Source: an uncultured Gammaproteobacteria bacterium
Lineage (GTDB): Bacteria > Pseudomonadota > Gammaproteobacteria > SZUA-140
DNA length: 30,081 nt
NCBI GenBank assembly: GCA_945788675.1
Contig: CALZMY010000100.1
Span: forward strand, 1 to 30,081
Direction: 5' to 3'
The translations under genes and the position numbers were made by a program. Positions 24,764-30,081 of the stretch are shown one piece after another. The notes beneath the pieces are model-generated. The model was given only the letters and a program-made list of their open reading frames with translations, searched no databases and was not told where the DNA came from. Positions within the stretch are counted from its first letter, which is position 1; every line of letters begins with the position of its first letter.

Positions 24764-26578
24764 TCAACTCAATACGGGTTGATATGAGTTACAGAACTCC
24801 ACAATCTTCTGCGTCGCTATCGGCCGTGAAAAATAGTACCCCTGATAGTTATAACACCCATTTTCAAGTAAAAAATCCATCTCCTCTCTGGTCTCAACAC
24901 CTTCAGCAATCAGCTCCAGCCCCAGATTATGAGCCATACCAATAATGGTCTTGACGATGTGGGCATCATTAATATCAGTCGTGATATCGCTTACAAAAGA
25001 TTTATCAATCTTGAGTCTGTCAAGTGGTAGTTGCTTCAGGTAAGCCATCGAAGAATAACCGGTACCAAAATCATCTATCGAAAAAAGCACTCCAACTTCT
25101 TTTAGCGCTTCCATCTTGCTGACAGTTTCAGCAGTTTGATTCAGTAGCACATTCTCTGTCAGCTCTAGTTCAAGCGCATCACCACTCATCTGCATATGAT
25201 TCAACAATCCTTTTACATACTCGACAAAGCCTCCTTGATGAAACTGCTTGGGACTCACATTAATCGCAAGTACTCCTAACTCCAGTCCTTCTGCCTGCCA
25301 CCGTTTTAACTGTTCAAGACCATTTTTCAATACCCACTCACCCATTGGAATAATCAATCCACTCTCTTCCGCAATCTCAATAAAGTCACCTGGAAAGACC
25401 ATCCCTCGCTCCGGATGATTCCAGCGTATTAACGCCTCAACACCGGTCACTCCCTCAGTCGCGCTGATTTGAGGTTGATAGTGAAGTTCCAGTTCATCAT
25501 TAATGATCGCTCTCCTCAACTCTGTCTGAGTGCGAAGACGTTGCTCTACCTCTTCCTGCATGCTTGGCATAAAGAAACGTACCGTATTTCGACCTGCATC
25601 CTTTGCCCGATACATCGCGGTATCTGCGTGTTTCATCGCATCATCCGCTGTCTGCCCTTCCTGTGGAAACAGACTCACACCGATACTCGGCGTTAAATGA
25701 TGGAAGTCCCCATCAAGTTCATATGGAATCAACAGAAGATCCTTGAGTTTTTCAGCAATACTCTGCGCTCGCTCGGCGGCAATCCGCTGATCCCTGCCAA
25801 GATTGACCAGCATGACGACAAACTCGTCGCCTCCCAACCGCGCAGCCTCATCCTCTACACGAATATTACTGGTCAGCCGCTCACCGATTAGTTTTAAGAT
25901 TTTATCGCCAACCTGATGGCCCAGCGAGTCGTTAATTGCTTTGAAATGGTCACAATCAAAAAAGAGCAGCGCACCATGATTGTGCTGTCGCCGGGCGAGG
26001 GCAAATGTCTTACGTAGTTGATCAACAAAGTAATTACGATTGGCGAGGCCTGTCAGACCATCGTGGTGAGCCAGATATTTAAGATTCTCTTCTGTTATCT
26101 TGCGCTGAGAAATATCCTTACACACCCCAACCACATATTTTTCACCTCCTGCAGCGCCCTGACACAATTCGGCATGCTGCTCAATCCATAAGGTCTCATT
26201 CGTGCTGCTGGAAATTCGGTATTCTATCGAACTGACGGCGTTCTTTTCTAACAACTGGGTCATCGCGCTTTCAAACTCATCCCTGTCATCCGGATCTATG
26301 CGACTGATATAAAACTCACGATCCAGCTTAAAACTACCTGGCTCATAACCAAGCATTTCAAAAATCTCATCACTCCACTCAATCACATCGCTCTCAACAG
26401 TCCAGACCCACTCTGCAGTTCTGGCAATACGCTGCGACTGGCGTAATAATCCAACATGTTTCGTCAACATCGCCTGTTGCTGTTCAGCACTTTGCACGCG
26501 CTGACTGAGCGTGCGCGATCGCAACAGCAAAAATGCCACTATGACAAAACTGACACCAGCAACAATCACTGCCAACAT
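24764..26578 (-). CDS. PAS-GGDEF-EAL cyclic-di-GMP enzyme with one membrane anchor
   Basis: A 604-residue protein. A single N-terminal helix (~2-20) anchors it, followed by a short coiled stretch and PAS with PAC (~50-165). The GGDEF domain (~170-330) has intact GGDEF at 249-253 and the inhibitory R240-x2-D243 exactly five residues before it. The EAL domain (~345-600) has EALIRW at 381-386, ELTENVL, DDFGTGYSS, IDKSFV and AEGVET. Both cyclase and phosphodiesterase sites look functional. It converges with the redox cluster and stands alone on the minus strand. The N-terminus is short for a sensor and has no periplasmic domain. Confidence 0.94.
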   Translation of the reverse strand: MLAVIVAGVSFVIVAFLLLRSRTLSQRVQSAEQQQAMLTKHVGLLRQSQRIARTAEWVWTVESDVIEWSDEIFEMLGYEPGSFKLDREFYISRIDPDDRDEFESAMTQLLEKNAVSSIEYRISSSTNETLWIEQHAELCQGAAGGEKYVVGVCKDISQRKITEENLKYLAHHDGLTGLANRNYFVDQLRKTFALARRQHNHGALLFFDCDHFKAINDSLGHQVGDKILKLIGERLTSNIRVEDEAARLGGDEFVVMLVNLGRDQRIAAERAQSIAEKLKDLLLIPYELDGDFHHLTPSIGVSLFPQEGQTADDAMKHADTAMYRAKDAGRNTVRFFMPSMQEEVEQRLRTQTELRRAIINDELELHYQPQISATEGVTGVEALIRWNHPERGMVFPGDFIEIAEESGLIIPMGEWVLKNGLEQLKRWQAEGLELGVLAINVSPKQFHQGGFVEYVKGLLNHMQMSGDALELELTENVLLNQTAETVSKMEALKEVGVLFSIDDFGTGYSSMAYLKQLPLDRLKIDKSFVSDITTDINDAHIVKTIIGMAHNLGLELIAEGVETREEMDFLLENGCYNYQGYYFSRPIATQKIVEFCNSYQPVLS

Positions 26579-26940
26579 GATATTTGCCTGGTATCAATAA
26601 AGTATGAGCTCAGGACTACTACAATCGAATTAGACAGAATCCTTTCTCCCTTACGCAGATAAATCATATTAAAAACAATGTTATTGACGCTTTCATGCAT
26701 TGAATAACACATTAATTAATATCGTTACTCACACAAAAACCTGTAGTTCAAATCACATATATTTCCTCCACACCCACCTTAAAAGAACCCTGATATCCAT
26801 AAAATCTGCCAGACAGCCCTCATTTCATCACAATCAACAAAGAAAAATGAACTGGCCGCAGCAGTTCCAACCACCCCACTATTTTGTTAGCATTCCAGTC
26901 AATTTTGCAGCCAAGCCACATCATACAAAGCGAGGATTAA
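26579..26940. other. AT-rich divergent intergenic region
   Basis: This gap lies between the PAS-GGDEF-EAL gene (-) and the cytochrome (+). It must carry both promoters. I see no palindrome, tRNA or supported small gene; the one plus-strand frame inside it has no ribosome binding site. GAGG lies five bases before the cytochrome start at its right end. Confidence 0.4.
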
Positions 26941-27282
26941 ATGAGACGTCTGTACATGCTGACCGCAGCCACCGCCATTGCAGCCACCACCGGTTGCTCA
27001 GTTTCTAACGATTTCACCCCCGTTGCCGGTAATACCGGGGAAGAGATCTTCAGCAATGCCTGTATCGATTGTCATGAACCTCAAGATGGCTATATCTTCG
27101 ACATTTCACCAGAGAAGGCCAATGTCGAGACGCTTTCTACCATCATCAGCAAGGGTGAAATGCTAATGCCTGCCTTTCCCAATATTCAGGGCGCCGAACT
27201 CACCGCCATCAGTGAATTTGTACTGGCAAAAAACAAACCTGAAGAGACAGAGGTAAATGAGGCGGCCGAGGCTAGCGAATAA
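26941..27282 (+). CDS. Lipoprotein monohaem cytochrome c
   Basis: A 113-residue protein with a lipoprotein-type signal ending in C19 (AATTGC). The haem motif is C41-I-D-C44-H45, and the probable distal ligand is M76 in EMLMPAFPNI. The spacing and the closing ELTAISEFVL helix fit a small class I cytochrome c. It ends in a ~20-residue acidic tail rich in Glu. It should be tethered in the periplasm and carry electrons; the partner is unknown. GAGG lies five bases upstream of the ATG. No neighbour shares its operon, and a hairpin follows. Confidence 0.88.
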   Translation: MRRLYMLTAATAIAATTGCSVSNDFTPVAGNTGEEIFSNACIDCHEPQDGYIFDISPEKANVETLSTIISKGEMLMPAFPNIQGAELTAISEFVLAKNKPEETEVNEAAEASE

Positions 27283-27302
27283 TTCAGTTAAATAGCATCA
27301 AA

Positions 27303-27325
27303 GCGGGTACCACCATGGTACCCGC
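27303..27325 (+). terminator. Hairpin after the cytochrome gene
   Basis: GCGGGTACCA and TGGTACCCGC form a perfect 10-bp stem with a 3-nt loop, 20 bp beyond the cytochrome stop. A T-run is lacking (GATCTCTTC follows), so it may be a weak terminator or an RNA-stability element. Confidence 0.55.
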
Positions 27326-27598
27326 GATCTCTTCCCGCCTGCCCCCAACTCACCTCTTCTCGACACTATTCATTCAATATCGCCCCATCTCACCGCCGGA
27401 TATCGCATACCACCATTTATATTATCCGTGCTTAAAAACAGTAAAACCCTCAATTAACAACTAGTTAAAAATCAAATTCACATCAGCTAGAAGCTATGGC
27501 ATTCTTAATACATTAACTGTCAGAAGGGAGGCAATTGGTCGATATATTGATAGATTCAGCAAAAAAATGCATAAATCCAACCTGAGTGAGGTGGCATG
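27326..27598. other. Upstream region of the tyrosine-catabolic operon
   Basis: This AT-rich gap precedes the HPPD gene. It contains a small inverted repeat TTAAC-N5-GTTAA near 27453 and a loose palindrome TCGATATATTGA near 27539. Neither matches the TyrR box that I know (TGTAAA-N6-TTTACA). GAGG just before the start serves as ribosome binding site. Confidence 0.35.
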
Positions 27599-28651
27599 AT
27601 GCGTACCACAGAAAACCCGATGGGTACTGATGGCTTTGAGTTTATCGAGTACACCGCCCCAGACACGCGCGCACTTGAGGCGCTCTTTACCCAGATGGGA
27701 TTTTCGCCCGTGGCACGACACCGCTCCAAGGACGTGGTGCTCTATCGTCAGGGCGCCATCAACTTCATCATCAATCACGAATCTGATAGTTTTGCACAGA
27801 GTTTTGCTGCAGTGCATGGCCCCTCATGCTGCGCCTTTGCCATCCGCGTCGAAGATGCCGCCCTCGCCTACCATCGCGCAATCGAACTCGGTGCCGAACC
27901 GTTCGAAAGCAAAGTGGGGCCAATGGAGCTCAATATCCCTGCGATCCGTGGCATCGGCCGTAGCGTGCTCTATCTGGTCGACCGCTACCAGGAGCGCTCA
28001 ATCTATGATGTCGATTTTGTGCCACTCGAAGGCGCTGACCTCAACCCCAAAGGAGCAGGCCTGCTCGAGATCGACCACCTCACCCACAACGTTCACAACG
28101 GTCGCATGGATGAATGGGCACACTTCTACGAGAAGCTATTCAATTTCCGCGAGATCCGCTATTTTGACATCACTGGCAAGGCCACCGGACTCAAGTCACG
28201 CGCCATGACCAGCCCCTGCGGCAAGATCCGCATCCCGATAAATGAGCCATCAGACAACAAGTCACAGATTCAGGAATATCTGGATGCCTACCACGGCGAA
28301 GGGATTCAACACATTGCGCTAACCAGCGACAACATCTATCAAAGTGTCGACCTGCTCAAGGCCAATGGCATCGAACTTCTCGACGCACCCGACACCTACT
28401 ACGAGATGCTCGATGAGCGCCTGCCTGGTCACGGCGAAGACATTGAAGCACTGAAGGAACGCCGTATCCTGATCGATGGCGATCTTGAAAATAAAAAAGG
28501 GCTATTATTACAGATATTCACCCAGACGGTGATCGGCCCGATCTTTTTCGAGATCATCCAGCGCAAGGGTAACGACGGTTTTGGCGAAGGCAACTTCCGC
28601 GCCCTGTTTGAATCGATTGAGCTCGATCAGATCAAACGAGGGGTGATTTAA
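27599..28651 (+). CDS. hppD: 4-Hydroxyphenylpyruvate dioxygenase
   Basis: HPPD converts 4-hydroxyphenylpyruvate to homogentisate, using Fe(II) and oxygen in the cytoplasm. The 350-residue protein has two VOC domains. The iron ligands lie in EIDHLTHNV, GIQHIALTSDN and FFEIIQRKG (H161, H239 and E319, counting from the upstream ATG at 27596). The C-terminal GFGEGNFRALFESIE is characteristic. I prefer ATG 27599 because GAGG is seven bases before it and only four before 27596. Its TAA abuts the next ATG, so it is coupled to homogentisate dioxygenase. Confidence 0.95.
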   Translation: MRTTENPMGTDGFEFIEYTAPDTRALEALFTQMGFSPVARHRSKDVVLYRQGAINFIINHESDSFAQSFAAVHGPSCCAFAIRVEDAALAYHRAIELGAEPFESKVGPMELNIPAIRGIGRSVLYLVDRYQERSIYDVDFVPLEGADLNPKGAGLLEIDHLTHNVHNGRMDEWAHFYEKLFNFREIRYFDITGKATGLKSRAMTSPCGKIRIPINEPSDNKSQIQEYLDAYHGEGIQHIALTSDNIYQSVDLLKANGIELLDAPDTYYEMLDERLPGHGEDIEALKERRILIDGDLENKKGLLLQIFTQTVIGPIFFEIIQRKGNDGFGEGNFRALFESIELDQIKRGVI

Positions 28652-29776
28652 ATGCCGGCATGGATCACATTACCGCGCAGTGAAGGCGAAACCTCGCGCC
28701 AGGCACACACCGATCTGCCCGCAGGCAGCTTCGAGCGTGAGCTTGGTAAGGAGGGCTTCTTCGGTCCAGCCACACAGATGTACCATCGCCACCCACCCAC
28801 TGGCTGGGTTGAATTTGAAGGACCGCTGCGACCACGCGCCTTCGATAGTACAAAACTCGATGCAGTCACAGCGACGCCATGGGATGCCACCCAACTGCTC
28901 GGCAATGACCATGTGATGATCCGCTTCTGGCGTACCGATCAGAACATGGACCACCTGGTACGCAACGCCGACGGCGATGAATTATTATTCGTTCATCAGG
29001 GCGAGGCCGAACTCTTCTGCGATTATGGTCACCTCTCAATCCGTGAAGGTGATTATGTGATGCTGCCACGCGGCACGATGTGGCGCCTTGAAACCTCCAC
29101 ACCGCTCAGCGTGATGTTAATCGAAGCGAGCAACGATAGTTTCACATTGCCTGACAAGGGGATCGTCGGACACCATGCGATCTTTGACCCAGCGGTACTC
29201 GACACCCCCCAGATCGATGATCAATTTCATGCACAACAAAATAGTCACGAGCGCTGGCGTGTCGCAGTCAAACGGCGCAACCAGTTTTCATCCATCACCT
29301 ATCCATTCAATCCGCTGGATGCCATCGGTTGGCACGGCACGCTGATGCCACTGCGGGTTAACTGGCGCGATATCCGCCCACTAATGAGCCACCGTTATCA
29401 CTTGCCGCCCTCGGCACATGCGACCTTTGTCAGCAGTCGCTTTGTAGTCTGCACCTTCTGTCCACGACCGATGGAGAGCGACCCCGGCGCACTTAAGGTA
29501 CCGTTCTTTCACAGCAACGACGACTATGACGAAGTGATCTTTTATCACATGGGTGAGTTTTTTTCACGTGACAACATCCACCCCGGTATGATGAGCTTTC
29601 ATCCCAGCGGTTTTCCTCACGGACCACACCCTAAGGCACTCGCGGCCGGGGTTAAAAGTGAGCGCAAGGCGACGGATGAAGTCGCGGTGATGATCGACAC
29701 CCGCGATGCGTTGCAGGTAGCACCCCACGCCGAAGCGGTCGAATGGAGGGATTATGTTAATTCATGGAAAGGATAA
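28652..29776 (+). CDS. hmgA: Homogentisate 1,2-dioxygenase, short form
   Basis: Opens the homogentisate ring to maleylacetoacetate with Fe(II). At 374 residues it is shorter than the ~430-residue Pseudomonas HmgA. The core is recognisable: DGDELLFVHQGEAELFCDYG and the cupin EGDYVMLPRGTMWR in the first half. The iron-site stretches FFHSNDDYDEVIFYHMGEF and MMSFHPSGFPHGPHPKAL lie in the second half. The metal His-to-Glu spacing is seven residues, against six in human HGD (HRNCMSE). The HSNxDxDEV form belongs to the short HGD class. GAGGGG lies eight bases before the ATG. Second gene of the operon. Confidence 0.9.
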   Translation: MPAWITLPRSEGETSRQAHTDLPAGSFERELGKEGFFGPATQMYHRHPPTGWVEFEGPLRPRAFDSTKLDAVTATPWDATQLLGNDHVMIRFWRTDQNMDHLVRNADGDELLFVHQGEAELFCDYGHLSIREGDYVMLPRGTMWRLETSTPLSVMLIEASNDSFTLPDKGIVGHHAIFDPAVLDTPQIDDQFHAQQNSHERWRVAVKRRNQFSSITYPFNPLDAIGWHGTLMPLRVNWRDIRPLMSHRYHLPPSAHATFVSSRFVVCTFCPRPMESDPGALKVPFFHSNDDYDEVIFYHMGEFFSRDNIHPGMMSFHPSGFPHGPHPKALAAGVKSERKATDEVAVMIDTRDALQVAPHAEAVEWRDYVNSWKG

Positions 29777-29782
29777 AACAGA

Positions 29783-30081
29783 ATGAAACTCGCATCACTC
29801 AATACTGGTGGGCGTGACGGTACACTGATCGTCACCGATCGTGAACTGACGCGCTACATTGCCGTCCCGCAGGTCGCCGCCACACTACAACAGGCACTGG
29901 AACACTGGCCCGTGTGTGTGCCGCAACTACAGGAAATCTACTGCGAGCTCACTGAGGGCATACTCGAAGGCTGCCCGCTCGACTTTAACAACCTCTCCGC
30001 GCCACTCCCTCGCGCCTATCAGTGGCTCGATGGCAGCGCCTACCTGAGCCATGTTGAACGCGTACGCAAGGCACGCGGTGC
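29783..30081 (+). CDS. Fumarylacetoacetate hydrolase family protein (3' end outside window)
   Basis: The first ~99 residues are visible (MKLASLNTGGRDGTLIVTDR...). The N-terminal pattern, with VPQVAATLQQALEHWP, DFNNLSAPLPRAYQWLDGSA and YLSHVERVRKARG, is that of the bacterial FAH-like proteins that cleave fumarylacetoacetate in homogentisate pathways. The catalytic region lies beyond the window. AAAGGA is nine bases before the start, and the gene follows homogentisate dioxygenase by 6 bp. A maleylacetoacetate isomerase gene would be expected nearby but is not in the window. Confidence 0.88.
   Translation, partial: MKLASLNTGGRDGTLIVTDRELTRYIAVPQVAATLQQALEHWPVCVPQLQEIYCELTEGILEGCPLDFNNLSAPLPRAYQWLDGSAYLSHVERVRKARG

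Noticed and set aside
1..30081. CRISPR array, insertion sequences, prophage or integron
   Set aside because: I saw no regularly spaced repeats, transposase, integrase or phage genes.

Overview
The window looks like a chromosomal segment of a free-living or symbiotic gammaproteobacterium. The evidence is gene content: oxygen-independent coproporphyrinogen oxidase, PrmB, a small PpiC parvulin, a paired bacterioferritin with Bfd under a Fur-like site, ferrochelatase, two GGDEF/EAL proteins and the homogentisate pathway. No phage, plasmid, IS element or CRISPR array is visible. I cannot name the genus; sulfur-oxidising or Chromatiales-like lineages would fit, but that is inference.

Layout. 1-492 shows no gene. 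493-1403 (-) is a broken gene for an exported, probably outer-membrane protein. 1573-4280 (-) holds hemN and a TPR-methyltransferase. 4548-6769 (-) holds prmB overlapping a UMF1-type MFS transporter. 6863-8076 (-) holds a parvulin and a voltage-gated cation channel, with a membrane methyltransferase divergent at 8206-8913. A decayed Sel1-repeat fragment lies at 9100-9316. 9330-10830 (-) is an iron-storage block: two complementary bacterioferritin subunits and Bfd, with Fur-like sites. 11090-12069 (-) is a DUF2892 membrane protein with a cysteine-bearing Crp/Fnr regulator. 12236-12760 (+) is an exported DUF442-type phosphatase, followed by a truncated beta-propeller-like fragment. 13242-17241 (-) is an operon of porin-like protein, PstS-like binding protein and HAMP-PAS-GGDEF-EAL enzyme. 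A second voltage-gated channel (17656-18495, -), tRNA-Asn(GUU), an Smr-domain protein and hemH follow. 20946-24699 (+) is a tight three-gene redox cluster: VAO-type flavoprotein, 2x[4Fe-4S] protein and geranylgeranyl-reductase-like flavoprotein. A PAS-GGDEF-EAL protein (-), a lipoprotein cytochrome c (+) and a tyrosine-catabolic operon (HPPD, homogentisate dioxygenase, start of fumarylacetoacetase) close the window.

How the genes work together. Haem and iron form one theme (hemN, hemH, bfr pair, bfd, cytochrome c). Cyclic-di-GMP turnover is a second; one enzyme is translationally linked to a periplasmic binding protein and a porin. Ion conduction is a third, with two paralogous channels sharing an unusually acidic pore signature (E-D-W-T-D). 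The least explained unit is the flavoprotein / Fe-S / GGR-like cluster, which reads as a dedicated electron-transfer chain acting on a hydrophobic, perhaps isoprenoid, substrate. Three decayed coding remnants suggest ongoing gene loss.
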